Positions 7,914 through 16,987 of a DNA stretch of 49,961 nt are shown piece by piece. The first letter of the stretch is position 1. The number at the start of each line of letters is the position of its first letter. Source of the DNA: Noviherbaspirillum massiliense JC206 (GTDB lineage: Bacteria > Pseudomonadota > Gammaproteobacteria > Burkholderiales > Burkholderiaceae_D); assembly GCF_000312045.1 (NCBI RefSeq), contig NZ_HE978634.1:878065-928025 (forward strand), in the 5' to 3' direction. A program made the translations under genes and the position numbers. A model generated the notes under the pieces. That model was not told the origin of the DNA, searched no databases, and worked only from the letters and a program-made list of their open reading frames with translations.

Positions 7914-8927
7914 ATGCGTAACAAGTCGTTGAAGCGCCCCCTGCAACTAGCGGTATCCGTACTCGCTCTCAGCATCGCGAACATCGCGGCTGCATGGGAG
8001 CCGAGCAAGCCGGTCGAATTCGTGGTGCCGTTCAGTGCGGGTGGTGCAACCGACCAGATGGCGCGCTCGATTCAGGGCATCATCGCCAAGCACAAGCTGA
8101 TGAATCAGCCGGTCATTGTCACCAACAAGGCCGGCGCGAGCGGTGCAGAAGGACTGCTCGACATCAAGGCAGCCAAAGGTGATCCGCACCGTGTCGTCGT
8201 GTCTTCCACCGGCTTGTTCACCGTGCCGCTGGCAACCGGTCTCCCATTCAACTGGCGCGACCTGACTCCGGTGGCGATGGTCGCGCAGGATGAGTTCATG
8301 CTGTGGGTGAACAGCGAAACGCCTTACAAGACTTCCAGCGATTTCATCGCTGCCGTGAAGAAGGCGCCCCCCGGACAATTCAAGATGGGCGGCACCAGCT
8401 CCAAGCGGGAAGACCACGTCATTACTGCGATGGTCGAGAAGAAGGCGGGCGTGAAATTTACCTATATCCCGTACAAGGGAGGCGGCGAAGTTACGACACA
8501 GCTGTCCGGTAAGCATATCGATGCCGACACCAACAATCCTTCGGAATCGATCGGACAATGGCGTGCCGGCGAGCAGCGTCCGCTGTGCCTGTTTGCCAAT
8601 GAACGTTCCGCCTACAAGGAAAAGGTAACGCAGACCATGAGCTGGGGCGATGTCCCCACCTGCAAGGAGCAGGGACTGGACGTGGAGTACCAGATGATGC
8701 GCATCTTCCTGCTGCCGGGCGGCGTTCCTTCGGAAGCGACCAAGTACTACGAAGATCTCTTCCAGAAAGTGGTAGCTACTCCGGAGTGGAAGGAGTACAT
8801 GCAGAAGAATGCATTGAAGGACAACTTCAAGACAGGCAATGCTCTGCGTGATTACCTCACCAAGGATGAACAGGAACACCGCGCAATCATGAAAGAAGCC
8901 GGTTTCCTCGCTCCCAACGCCAAGTAA
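7914..8927 (+). CDS. tctC: TctC/Bug-family periplasmic solute-binding protein of a TTT transporter
   Basis: A 337-residue binding protein with a signal peptide (charged MRNKSLKRP, hydrophobic core, cleavage near ANIAAA). The mature start PSKPVEFVVPFSAGGATDQMAR is the hallmark of the Bug/TctC family that captures carboxylates in the periplasm. ATG 7914 is chosen over 7890 because TAGGAGAC lies just before it. With tctB and tctA directly downstream it forms a complete tripartite tricarboxylate transporter. The ligand is unknown; the neighbouring aminotransferase, hydroxyacid dehydrogenase and CoA-transferase argue for a small hydroxy- or keto-carboxylate rather than citrate. This is inference. 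Confidence 0.9.
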   Translation: MRNKSLKRPLQLAVSVLALSIANIAAAWEPSKPVEFVVPFSAGGATDQMARSIQGIIAKHKLMNQPVIVTNKAGASGAEGLLDIKAAKGDPHRVVVSSTGLFTVPLATGLPFNWRDLTPVAMVAQDEFMLWVNSETPYKTSSDFIAAVKKAPPGQFKMGGTSSKREDHVITAMVEKKAGVKFTYIPYKGGGEVTTQLSGKHIDADTNNPSESIGQWRAGEQRPLCLFANERSAYKEKVTQTMSWGDVPTCKEQGLDVEYQMMRIFLLPGGVPSEATKYYEDLFQKVVATPEWKEYMQKNALKDNFKTGNALRDYLTKDEQEHRAIMKEAGFLAPNAK

Positions 8928-8999
8928 GTCCGACATACCGCGCATCCGCTCCACGCGGATGCGCGGCGCAGTACCGTCCACCTTTCACATCCATTCATC

Positions 9000-9518
9000 A
9001 TGAGTACAAATCTAGAGCCGGTCGACTCCACCGAGAGTTCAGACGGCGCGATTTCCAATCGCACAATGGAACTGATTGTCGGCATTATCTTGGCGGCGCT
9101 TGGTGTCCTCATCATCTGGAGCAATTACGAGATCGGCGCAGGCTGGGCTGAAGACGGTCCGCAATCGGGTTACTTCCCCCTCAGAATGGGCGTCTTCATT
9201 CTGCTGGCCAGCATCGCAGTGATTGTCCAGGCGATCTTGAAAAACGACAGATCACCGTTTGTCGAAAAGGCGCAGTTGCGTCTGGTTGCCACGGTACTGG
9301 TTCCGCTGATCATTTACGTCGCTGCCATCCAGTGGCTCGGCATCTACGTTGCCTCGGCACTCTTCATCGGCCTCTTCATGCTGGCCGTCGGAAAGTTCAA
9401 CTGGTGGAAATCGGCGCTTGTCAGCTGCAGTATCAGCCTGGCGTTCTTCTGGATATTCGAAATAGCCTTCAAGGTGCCCCTCCCCAAAGGCCCTCTTGAG
9501 CAGTTTCTCGGATATTGA
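9000..9518 (+). CDS. tctB: TctB small membrane subunit of the TTT transporter
   Basis: A 172-residue membrane protein with four predicted hydrophobic helices (around 25-45, 65-85, 95-130 split in two, 138-160), as in TctB proteins. The motif GPQSGYFPLRMG after the first helix is typical of the family. It follows tctC by 72 nt and is 11 nt from tctA. There is no clear Shine-Dalgarno sequence before ATG 9000; it may be translated by coupling or from a weak site. A short GCATCCGC hairpin lies in the gap before it. Confidence 0.88.
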   Translation: MSTNLEPVDSTESSDGAISNRTMELIVGIILAALGVLIIWSNYEIGAGWAEDGPQSGYFPLRMGVFILLASIAVIVQAILKNDRSPFVEKAQLRLVATVLVPLIIYVAAIQWLGIYVASALFIGLFMLAVGKFNWWKSALVSCSISLAFFWIFEIAFKVPLPKGPLEQFLGY

Positions 9519-9529
9519 CTGGATCACAA

Positions 9530-11044
9530 ATGGAAAATCTAGATTCTCTCTTACACGGTTTTGCCGTCGTCCTGTCCTGGCAAAACACCGGCCTGATGTT
9601 CATCGGCATCCTGCTGGGGATCGTGGTTGGCGTGCTGCCCGGACTGGGCGGACCCAATGGTGTCGCGATCCTGCTGCCGCTGACTTTCTCGATGAACCCG
9701 ACTTCCGCCATCATCCTGCTCTCGTGCATTTACTGGGGCGCACTGTTTGGCGGCGCGATTACCTCCGTGCTGTTCAACATCCCGGGGGAGGCGCACTCGG
9801 TTGCCACTACATTTGACGGCTATCCGCTGGCGCAGCAGGGTAAGGCAGGCCAGGCTCTCACCAGCGCCTTCACGGGTTCCTTCATCGGCGCGCTGTTCGG
9901 CGTACTCGTGATCACCTTCCTGGCGCCGCTGGTTGCGAAATTCGCGCTGCGATTCGGCCCGCCCGAATTCTTCGCGGTGTACTTCCTGACCTTCTGCAGC
10001 TTCATTGGAATGGGCAAGGAACCCAAGGCAAAAATCATCATCGCGATGTGCCTCGGCTTCGCACTGGCTGCCGTGGGTATGGATACCATTTCCGGCCAGT
10101 TGCGCATGACCTTCGACATACCGGAACTGTTGCGCGGCTTTGATTTCCTGGTTGCCGTGATCGGCCTGTTCGGTATCAGCGAGATCCTGATGACGATGGA
10201 AGAAGGCCTTGCCTTCAAAGGGAAGAAAGCAGCCATCGACCTGAAGGTCGTCCTGAAGACGTGGGCAACGCTGCCACGCTACTTCATGACCCTGCTGCGT
10301 TCCTCCGCCATCGGCTGCTGGCTCGGCATCACGCCGGGCGGCGCGACTGCTGCCTCGTTCATGGGATATGGCGTCGCGAAGCGGTTTGCGAAAGATCCGG
10401 ACAGCTTCGGCAAGGGCAATATCGAGGGTGTGCTGGCACCGGAAACCGCGGCGCATGCTGCCGGCACCAGCGCATTGCTGCCGATGCTGGCCCTTGGCAT
10501 CCCGGGTTCGGCGACCGCGGCGGTGCTGCTGGGCGGCCTGATGATCTGGGGTCTGCAGCCCGGTCCCTTGCTGTTCGTTGAACAGAAGGAGTTCGTCTGG
10601 GGACTGATCGCGAGCATGTATCTCGGCAACCTGTCGGGCCTGATCATTGTCCTGGCGTCCGTGCCGCTGTTTGCCGCGATCCTGCGCATCCCGTTCTCCA
10701 TCATCGCTCCTGCGATCCTGGTGGTGTGCGCGATCGGTGCCTACACGGTGAACAACGCACCCTTCGATATCTGGCTCATGCTGATCTTCGGCGTGATCGG
10801 ATATGTGTTCAAGAAGCTGAGCTATCCGCTGGCGCCAATGGTGCTTGCGCTGGTGCTGGGCAGTCGTGCCGAAGACGCCTTCCGTCAAAGCATGCTTGCC
10901 TCGGGCGGCAGCATCGGCATTTTCTGGGAAAACGGCCTGGTGGGCACCATCATGACGCTGGCCGTGGCCGGTCTGGCATGGTCCTTCATCAGTTCGCTGT
11001 GGAATTCCCGCATCAAAGCGAAAGCCAAAGCCCAGGCTGCTTGA
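9530..11044 (+). CDS. tctA: TctA large membrane subunit of the TTT transporter
   Basis: A 504-residue polytopic permease with the conserved TctA segments GILLGIVVGVLPGLGGPNGVAILLPLTF near the N-terminus and GITPGGATAASFMGYGVAKRF in the middle, plus ALGIPGSATAAVLLGG. TctA forms the secondary-active channel, driven by the proton or sodium gradient, that takes solute from TctC. ATG 9530 is used; the upstream TTG at 9515 overlaps the tctB stop codon. A strong intrinsic terminator follows 14 nt after the stop codon. Confidence 0.93.
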   Translation: MENLDSLLHGFAVVLSWQNTGLMFIGILLGIVVGVLPGLGGPNGVAILLPLTFSMNPTSAIILLSCIYWGALFGGAITSVLFNIPGEAHSVATTFDGYPLAQQGKAGQALTSAFTGSFIGALFGVLVITFLAPLVAKFALRFGPPEFFAVYFLTFCSFIGMGKEPKAKIIIAMCLGFALAAVGMDTISGQLRMTFDIPELLRGFDFLVAVIGLFGISEILMTMEEGLAFKGKKAAIDLKVVLKTWATLPRYFMTLLRSSAIGCWLGITPGGATAASFMGYGVAKRFAKDPDSFGKGNIEGVLAPETAAHAAGTSALLPMLALGIPGSATAAVLLGGLMIWGLQPGPLLFVEQKEFVWGLIASMYLGNLSGLIIVLASVPLFAAILRIPFSIIAPAILVVCAIGAYTVNNAPFDIWLMLIFGVIGYVFKKLSYPLAPMVLALVLGSRAEDAFRQSMLASGGSIGIFWENGLVGTIMTLAVAGLAWSFISSLWNSRIKAKAKAQAA

Positions 11045-11058
11045 GCCTGGCTTTCCGG

Positions 11059-11089
11059 ATCGGGCATAGCAATATGCCCGATTTTTTTT
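11059..11089 (+). terminator. Strong intrinsic terminator between tctA and the CoA-transferase gene
   Basis: A 10-bp perfect stem (ATCGGGCATA 11059-11068 / TATGCCCGAT 11073-11082) with a GCAA tetraloop runs into eight T residues (11082-11089). It lies between two same-strand genes, only 21 nt before the next start codon, so the downstream gene needs read-through or its own promoter. Confidence 0.9.
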
Positions 11090-11110
11090 CTTGCACTTCA
11101 AGGATTAAAC

Positions 11111-12340
11111 ATGAAAGTCAGTAAAGAACGCAGCGGCCCTCTCGCCGGCATGCGTGTCCTTGAGCTGGCCCAGATCATGGCCGGCCCCACCTGCGGGATG
11201 ATGCTGGCCGATATGGGTGCCGATGTCATCAAGGTGGAAAAACTGCCGGGCGGCGACGATGCCCGCGGTTATCGCGAACCTCGCGTCAATGGCGTGTCCG
11301 CTCCCTTCATGATCCTCAACCGCAACAAGCGCGGCATTGCCCTCAACCTCAAGCATGAGCAGGGCCGCGAGATCCTGCTGCGCATGGTCAAGGATGCGGA
11401 CGTCCTGACGGAGAACTACCGTCGCGGCACGCTGGAAAAGCTGGGACTCGGCTACGATGTCCTTTCGAAAATCAATCCCGGCCTGATCTACTGCTCGGTA
11501 TCCGGTTACGGCCGCGACGGCCCTTACGGCGACAAGGGCGGATTCGACTTGATCGCCCAAGGTTTCTCGGGCCTGATGTCGGTCACTGGTGAACCGGGCG
11601 GCCCGCCGGCGAAAACCGGCAACTCGATTGCCGACATCAACGCCGGCATCCTGGCCGTGGTCGGCATTACCGCCGCCTATGCGCACAAGCTCAAGACCGG
11701 GCAGGGCCAGGTGGTCGACACTTCGCTGATGGAAGCTGCGCTGCAGCAGACCTACTGGCATGCGGCGATCTATTTCGCAACCGGACAATCGGTCGGACCG
11801 ACCGGATCAGCTCACCTGCTGACCGCGCCTTATCAGGCCTTCCGTGCCAGCGACGGCTGGATCAACATCGGCGGCGCCAACCAGGCAAACTGGGAACGCA
11901 TTGCCGAAGTGCTCGGTCATCCGGAATGGCGCAATGATCCACGCTATATCGACAACACAGCGCGGATGCAAAACCTGTCCTCGCTGACCGAAGCCATGGC
12001 AGCCGTACTGGTTACGCGCACCCGCGCGGAATGGATGGAAGCCTTCGATGCCGCTGGCGTCCCGGTGGGGCCGGTGCATACCATAGGCGAAGCTCTGACA
12101 CACCCGCAGACCTTGGCGCGCAATATGGTGGTCGACCTGGTGCATCCGCAGGCTGGTCCGACCAAGGCGCTTGGGTGCCCCGTGCATTTTTCCAAGACGC
12201 CGACTCAGATCACCCGCCATGCGCCGATGCTGGGCGAGCACTCCCGCGAGCTGCTGCGCGAGTACGGGTACAGCGATGCGGAAATCGACGGTTTCGCCGC
12301 CACAGGCGTGATCGAAGAAGCAAAATTTCAGGAAGGCTAA
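11111..12340 (+). CDS. Class III CoA-transferase (CaiB/BaiF family)
   Basis: A 409-residue enzyme of the formyl-CoA transferase/CaiB fold. It opens with PLAGMRVLELAQIMAGPTCGMMLADMGADVIKVE, the CoA-binding N-terminal motif. The catalytic aspartate should be Asp175 in NSIADINAGILAV. These enzymes move CoA from one acyl-CoA to another carboxylate (oxalate, carnitine, succinate, citramalate, mesaconate and others), so substrate cannot be read from sequence. ATG 11111 has AAGGA upstream. It lies behind the TTT operon but after an intrinsic terminator, so it may be expressed at a lower or different level. It would plausibly activate the imported acid or its transamination product; this is inference. 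Confidence 0.9.
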   Translation: MKVSKERSGPLAGMRVLELAQIMAGPTCGMMLADMGADVIKVEKLPGGDDARGYREPRVNGVSAPFMILNRNKRGIALNLKHEQGREILLRMVKDADVLTENYRRGTLEKLGLGYDVLSKINPGLIYCSVSGYGRDGPYGDKGGFDLIAQGFSGLMSVTGEPGGPPAKTGNSIADINAGILAVVGITAAYAHKLKTGQGQVVDTSLMEAALQQTYWHAAIYFATGQSVGPTGSAHLLTAPYQAFRASDGWINIGGANQANWERIAEVLGHPEWRNDPRYIDNTARMQNLSSLTEAMAAVLVTRTRAEWMEAFDAAGVPVGPVHTIGEALTHPQTLARNMVVDLVHPQAGPTKALGCPVHFSKTPTQITRHAPMLGEHSRELLREYGYSDAEIDGFAATGVIEEAKFQEG

Positions 12341-12764
12341 GAGCCGTTCCGGGCTGCGTCTTCGGCAGCCCGGAGCAGCAGGCATTTCCTCATCCATCCA
12401 TTGCCTTTCACAAGCCAGGTCTTCTGCCTGGCTTTTTTTGTGGCCATCCTTCCTGCACGCATGAATTCGGTAGGGGCGAATTCAGGCAAGGACTCCCTAA
12501 AGTTTGCCCTCCATGCAGCCGTAAAGATAGATAAGCGAATGCCGGCTCGATTCAGCACGCATTCCCTTTGCCAGCAATGCCATGTAAAGCATTCTCCAGA
12601 AGGCGCAAGAGGTACATGGATTACAGACTGGCAGCCTGCAGAAAAGCGTATGGAGAACACTCCTGTTTCATGAATGGCGCCGATGCCGCCAGCAATAAGC
12701 TTCACCATGCTTGGCCGGTTCGGAATCTGCCGCGTTGTCGATTCACTCATATGGATGCATCAGC
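12341..12764. other. Intergenic region between CoA-transferase and chemoreceptor genes
   Basis: No convincing gene. A GC hairpin (CGGGCTGC...GCAGCCCG) lies right after the CoA-transferase stop codon and a clear intrinsic terminator follows at 12412-12439. The remainder should hold the chemoreceptor promoter, but no strong sigma-70 or sigma-28 match was identified by eye. Confidence 0.6.
12412..12439 (+). terminator. Intrinsic terminator downstream of the CoA-transferase gene
   Basis: Stem AAGCCAGG (12412-12419) / CCTGGCTT (12427-12434), 7-nt loop, followed by a run of seven T (12433-12439). Confidence 0.85.
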
Positions 12765-14486
12765 ATGAACATTCTCGTCACTTCTCGCATCAGTACTCGT
12801 CTGGCCGCCGGCTTCGCCGTCATCCTCGCGCTTTCCATCGTCTCTACCCTGATCGGCATCTGGCAGTTGCGTGCCGTTTCGGACGCAACGCGCGAAATGA
12901 TGGAAAAACCGCTGACGAAGGAGCGCATGGCAGCGGACTGGTACCGCAATACCTTCGGATCCATCCGCCGCACCAGTGCGATCGCGAAGAGCAGCGATGA
13001 TTCGCTCCCCAAGTTCTTCGCCAAGGACATCGAAGAGACCACGAAGAGCTCTTCGGAATTGCAGAAGAATTTCGAAGCTTTGCTGACCAGCGAAGAAGAG
13101 AAGGCGCTCTACAACAAGGTGGTCGAGGTCCGTAAAAAATATTCCAAGGCCCGCGATGGCGCGATCAAGGCCAAGGCCGAAGGAAATGCAGCGGAATCGA
13201 ACCGGCTCTTGGAAGAGGAATACCTGCCCTTGTCCAAGCAATACGAAGACGGCTTGCTCGAATTGCTGACTCATCAGAGAAAGGCAATCGATCAGAATGC
13301 GCTGGACATCGAGCATGCCTATGAAGGCAGCCTGAAGCTGATGATCCTGCTGAGCGTGCTGATAGTCGCATTTGGCGCCGCCTGCTCCGTCCTCATCGCC
13401 CGCAGCATCACCAAGCCGCTGAACCTGGCGGTCAACCTGGCCACCCGGGTTGCCGAAGGTGACCTGACTGCCGAGGTGCAGCCGAAGTCGAACAACGAGA
13501 TCGGCAAGCTGCTGCGCGCCCTGAAGAACATGAACGAAGCGCTCAGGAAGATTGTCATCCAGGTACAGACCGGCGCACACGCGATCACGACTGCGTCGAG
13601 CGAGATCGCCGCCGGCAACCAGGACTTGTCCTCACGCACCGAACAGCAAGCCAGTTCGCTGGAAGAAACCGCATCGTCGATGGAAGAACTGACGTCAACC
13701 GTGAAACAAAATGCCGACAATGCACGGCAGGCGAACCAGCTGGCGGTGTCGGCATCGGCCGTGGCGGGCAAGGGCGGGCAAGTGGTGGCGGAAGTGGTCG
13801 ACACCATGGCATCGATCAACGAATCCTCGAAAAAGATTGTCGACATCATCGGCGTGATCGACGGGATTGCCTTCCAGACCAATATCCTCGCCTTGAATGC
13901 CGCGGTGGAAGCGGCGCGCGCCGGCGAGCAGGGGCGCGGCTTTGCGGTGGTGGCCTCCGAAGTGCGTAACCTGGCCCAGCGCTCCGCCGCCGCGGCCAAG
14001 GAAATCAAGGCGCTGATCGATGATTCGGTACAGAAGGTCGACACTGGCAGCAAGCTGGTGGCGAACGCCGGCAGCACCATGGAAGAGATCGTGGACAGCA
14101 TCCGGCGCGTGACCGACATCATGGGCGAGATCAGTGCCGCCAGCCAGGAACAGACGTCCGGTATCGACCAGATCAACCAGGCGATCAGCCAGATGGACCA
14201 AGTCACGCAGCAGAACGCTTCTCTGGTCGAGGAGGCTGCGGCGGCATCCGAAGCGATGCAGAATCAGGCCGCAGAACTGTCACGAGTGGTCAGCGTGTTC
14301 AGGCTTGGTAACAGCCAGCCGGCTGGAACAAATCTGCCCGTCGGCCCTGTCAAGACACGTCAGTCTTTGGCTCAGGTTCCCGCACGAGCGGACCGCACCC
14401 GGAGCATTTCCGACACGGCAATCGCAACTCCGACCACGCGCCGGCCAGCGCCGGCCGTCAGCGGTGACGACTGGGAGGAATTTTAA
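12765..14486 (+). CDS. Methyl-accepting chemotaxis protein with 4HB-type sensor and CheR-tether tail
   Basis: A 573-residue chemoreceptor. TM1 is about residues 12-32. A ~155-residue, highly charged helical periplasmic domain of the four-helix-bundle type follows. TM2 is about 190-210, and HAMP about 211-265 (ITKPLNLAV...EGDL). The signalling domain has its hairpin tip near 365-410 ([20 protein letters not shown], then [20 protein letters not shown]). The C-terminal linker ends in SGDDWEEF, a likely CheR/CheB docking pentapeptide, identical to that of the receptor at the left edge. ATG 12765 ([10 protein letters not shown]) is preferred over a GTG/ATG further up because it sits directly before TM1. 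It is monocistronic between the carboxylate island and the sugar cluster. The ligand is unknown. Confidence 0.93.
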   Translation: MNILVTSRISTRLAAGFAVILALSIVSTLIGIWQLRAVSDATREMMEKPLTKERMAADWYRNTFGSIRRTSAIAKSSDDSLPKFFAKDIEETTKSSSELQKNFEALLTSEEEKALYNKVVEVRKKYSKARDGAIKAKAEGNAAESNRLLEEEYLPLSKQYEDGLLELLTHQRKAIDQNALDIEHAYEGSLKLMILLSVLIVAFGAACSVLIARSITKPLNLAVNLATRVAEGDLTAEVQPKSNNEIGKLLRALKNMNEALRKIVIQVQTGAHAITTASSEIAAGNQDLSSRTEQQASSLEETASSMEELTSTVKQNADNARQANQLAVSASAVAGKGGQVVAEVVDTMASINESSKKIVDIIGVIDGIAFQTNILALNAAVEAARAGEQGRGFAVVASEVRNLAQRSAAAAKEIKALIDDSVQKVDTGSKLVANAGSTMEEIVDSIRRVTDIMGEISAASQEQTSGIDQINQAISQMDQVTQQNASLVEEAAAASEAMQNQAAELSRVVSVFRLGNSQPAGTNLPVGPVKTRQSLAQVPARADRTRSISDTAIATPTTRRPAPAVSGDDWEEF

Positions 14487-15012
14487 CGGCACAATCCGGC
14501 AACTCCCGGTTTCCAGGTGCCGCACATAGCGGCTCCTGGCCCTTCTGCCCCGGGCCTGAACGCAATACACGCCGCACGCCCTGTTGCCGTCCGTGGTTCG
14601 GCAGACGGATGCGACTCTCCATTTGCAGCATGCTTGCGTTTCCATTGGGTTCGTTTTGTCTGATTAACCGGGGCTGGCATGCTCCCAGGGCAATTCCGAT
14701 CTTGCGATTCTCGATGCGCAGGATCCGGTCGTGGGCACCTACACCGCCGAGGCGCGCAGCACTTCATCGTTGTTATGCGATCGGCCAAGACCGGTCCGAC
14801 TGGAACTGGCTTTCAGCCATTATCGCCGCGCCGGGCAAGGCATCAGCCTGGAGCGCGGCCGCTGGGCATCACGGGCTGACTGCGCCGGACGATGACGATC
14901 GCCTTGCAGTGGTCAAGGGTGGGAACAGCCGGCTCCATATAATCGAAGTGGCGGCAACGGATGACATCGAACGGCAGGTGTCCGGCGGGGGAATGGGTGA
15001 AGGCAGCAGATC
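14487..15012. other. Gene-poor 526-bp region, possible coding relic
   Basis: Between a plus-strand chemoreceptor and the last gene of a minus-strand ABC operon. An open frame at 14609-15049 overlaps the downstream permease gene antisense. Its middle has a coding-like composition (TAPDDDDRLAVVKGGNSR, then LHIIEVAATDDIERQ), but its start is arginine/proline-rich like an out-of-frame read and no family was recognised. No start signal or terminator stands out. It may be a decayed gene or simply spacer. Confidence 0.4.
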
Positions 15013-15891
15013 TTACTCCTTCACCGCGCCAGTCATGCCCGACACGTAATACTCGACGAAAAACGAATACACCACAGCGACCGGCAGGGAGCCGAGCAGG
15101 GCGCCAGCCATCAATGCTCCCCAGTGGTAGACATCGCCTTCGACCAGTTCAGTCACCACGCCGACCGGAACGGTTTTTACCTCGGAGGAAGAAATGAAGG
15201 TGAGCGCATAGATGAATTCATTCCACGATAGCGTGAATGCAAAGATGCCCGCCGAAATCAGGCCGGGCACTGCGAGCGGCAGGATGATCTTGACCAGGAT
15301 CTGCCAGCGTGTGGCGCCGTCGATCAGCGCGCATTCTTCCAGTTCGTAGGGAATCGAGCGGAAATAGCCCATCAGCAGCCAGGTGCAGAAGGGAATCAGG
15401 AAGGTCGGATAGGTCAGGATCAGGGCCCAGCGCGTGTCGAACAGGCCGAGCTTGAACACGATGGCCGCCAATGGAATGAACAGGATGGATGGCGGCACCA
15501 GATAGGCAAGGAAGATGGCCAGCCCGACTTGCTTCGCCCCCTGGAAGCGCAGGCGCTCGATCGCGTAGGCCGCGAATACGCTGGCCGCCAGCGAGGCAAA
15601 GGTGGCGACCGTCGATACGATGACGGTGTTGAGCATCCATTCCGGATAGGGCGTGTCGAAAATCAGTTTCTTGAAATGCGCCAGCGTTGGCGCCACGACC
15701 CAGAAGGGATTGCCGCTGCGTGACAGCAGCTCCGCATCCGGCTTGAATGCGGTGATCGCCATCCAGTAGAAGGGAAACAGCAGCACGACCAGGAACAGCG
15801 CCAGCGGAATGTAGACGGTTACCCAGCGCCGCGGCAGCGACTGAAGGTAATCCATTCCGGTGCTTTCTAGCCGGTTCGTCCTCGTGTTCAT
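15013..15891 (-). CDS. ABC sugar transporter permease (MalG/UgpE-like)
   Basis: A 292-residue inner-membrane permease with six hydrophobic segments. The cytoplasmic EAA loop ELEECALIDGATRWQILVKI lies near residue 200 and contacts the ATPase. The start at 15891 is fixed by a 4-nt ATGA overlap with the stop codon of the upstream permease gene; an internal ATG at 15855 is less likely. It is the last gene of the dehydratase-ATPase-binding protein-permease-permease operon. The permease pair would take a carbohydrate or sugar acid from the periplasmic binding protein at 16988-18304. Confidence 0.92.
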   Translation of the reverse strand: MNTRTNRLESTGMDYLQSLPRRWVTVYIPLALFLVVLLFPFYWMAITAFKPDAELLSRSGNPFWVVAPTLAHFKKLIFDTPYPEWMLNTVIVSTVATFASLAASVFAAYAIERLRFQGAKQVGLAIFLAYLVPPSILFIPLAAIVFKLGLFDTRWALILTYPTFLIPFCTWLLMGYFRSIPYELEECALIDGATRWQILVKIILPLAVPGLISAGIFAFTLSWNEFIYALTFISSSEVKTVPVGVVTELVEGDVYHWGALMAGALLGSLPVAVVYSFFVEYYVSGMTGAVKE

Positions 15892-16865
15892 TTGTCGCCT
15901 CCTTGCTGCCAGCCGCGGCGCTGCAGTCCGAAGTAGGAAAACATGATGGCCGCCAGCAGGAAGGGCACCATCATGGTGGCCAGCGCCGCGCCTTCGCCGA
16001 GCGAGCCGCCGGGAATCGCGCGCTGGAAGGATAGCGTAGCCATCAGGTGCGTGGCATTCAGCGGGCCGCCGCGGGTCAGCACATAGATCAGCTGGAAGTC
16101 GGTGAAGGTGAACAGCACCGAGAAGGTCATCACCACCGCGATGATCGGCGTCAGGAGCGGCAGGGTGACGTAACGGAACTGCTGCCATGGCGTGGCGCCG
16201 TCGATGGCAGCCGCTTCATACAGCGACGGCGGGATGGTTTGCAGGCCGGCCAGCAGGGAGATCGCGACAAAGGGCACGCCGCGCCAGACGTTGGCGATGA
16301 CGGTGGATATCCTCGCCATCCAGGGCACGCCCAGAAAGTCGATGTAGCGGTCGATCAATCCCATCCTCTCGAGTGACCAGCTGATGATCGAAAACTGGGC
16401 GTCATAAATCCACCAGAAGGCCAGTGCCGACAGGGCGGTCGGTACGATCCATGGCAACAGGACGATGGCGCGGAAGAAGGATTTGAACGGCAGGTTCCTG
16501 TTGAGCAGCAGCGCCAGCCACAATCCCAGCGCGAATTTGAACACGCTGGCGGTGACGGTATAGAAGACGGTGTTGAACAGCGACAGCTGCGCCACCGAAT
16601 CGCCGATCAGGAAAATGTAGTTGCTCAGCCCCACCCATTCGCCGACGCGGCCGATCTTGGTATCGGTAAAGCCGAGCCATACGCCGAGGCCGAGCGGATA
16701 CGTGAGAAACAGCAACAGCAGTATGGCCGTCGGCAGCATGAACAGCAGGCCCAGCAGGTTGCGGTTGTTGAGCATGCGCGGCAGCATGGAGCGGGCGGCG
16801 GGCACATGTTTGCGCGCTGCCGCATCCCGTGCGGAAGCCTTGTTGAACAAGAGAGATGCTCTCAT
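15888..16865 (-). CDS. ABC sugar transporter permease (MalF/UgpA-like)
   Basis: A 325-residue permease with a first helix at ~36-58 (LLGLLFMLPTAILLLLFLTY) and the EAA loop SLYEAAAIDGATPWQQFRYV near residue 215. ATG 16865 is chosen because AGGACAATCC with a GGAGGA Shine-Dalgarno precedes it; the longer frame to 16973 has no such signal. It overlaps the next permease by 4 nt (ATGA) and is separated from the binding-protein gene by 122 nt containing a hairpin. Confidence 0.92.
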   Translation of the reverse strand: MRASLLFNKASARDAAARKHVPAARSMLPRMLNNRNLLGLLFMLPTAILLLLFLTYPLGLGVWLGFTDTKIGRVGEWVGLSNYIFLIGDSVAQLSLFNTVFYTVTASVFKFALGLWLALLLNRNLPFKSFFRAIVLLPWIVPTALSALAFWWIYDAQFSIISWSLERMGLIDRYIDFLGVPWMARISTVIANVWRGVPFVAISLLAGLQTIPPSLYEAAAIDGATPWQQFRYVTLPLLTPIIAVVMTFSVLFTFTDFQLIYVLTRGGPLNATHLMATLSFQRAIPGGSLGEGAALATMMVPFLLAAIMFSYFGLQRRGWQQGGDK

Positions 16866-16892
16866 GGATTGTCCTCCGATGGAATGCGGCAG

Positions 16893-16920
16893 GCCCGGCT
16901 GGCCGCTGTCTGCGCCGGGC
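16893..16920 (-). other. Hairpin between binding-protein and permease genes
   Basis: GCCCGGC (16893-16899) pairs with GCCGGGC (16914-16920) across a 14-nt loop, without a T tract. Such hairpins between a solute-binding protein gene and its permeases commonly protect the 5' mRNA part and give more binding protein than permease. That role is inferred from position. Confidence 0.4.
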
Positions 16921-16987
16921 GTGATGTTGCCTGCACCATGATTGTCGTTCAACGAATCTCTGGCTCGGGACACGGCGATCTCCGCAC

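Noticed and set aside
8942-8965. GCATCCGC/GCGGATGC hairpin between tctC and tctB as a terminator
   Set aside because: No T tract follows and the downstream genes belong to the same transporter; at most an mRNA-stability element.
9551-11101. A 516-codon open frame antisense to tctA, rich in His, Gln, Arg and Asp
   Set aside because: The residue composition is what the complement of a membrane-protein gene gives; no start signal, no family, and it covers the tctA terminator.
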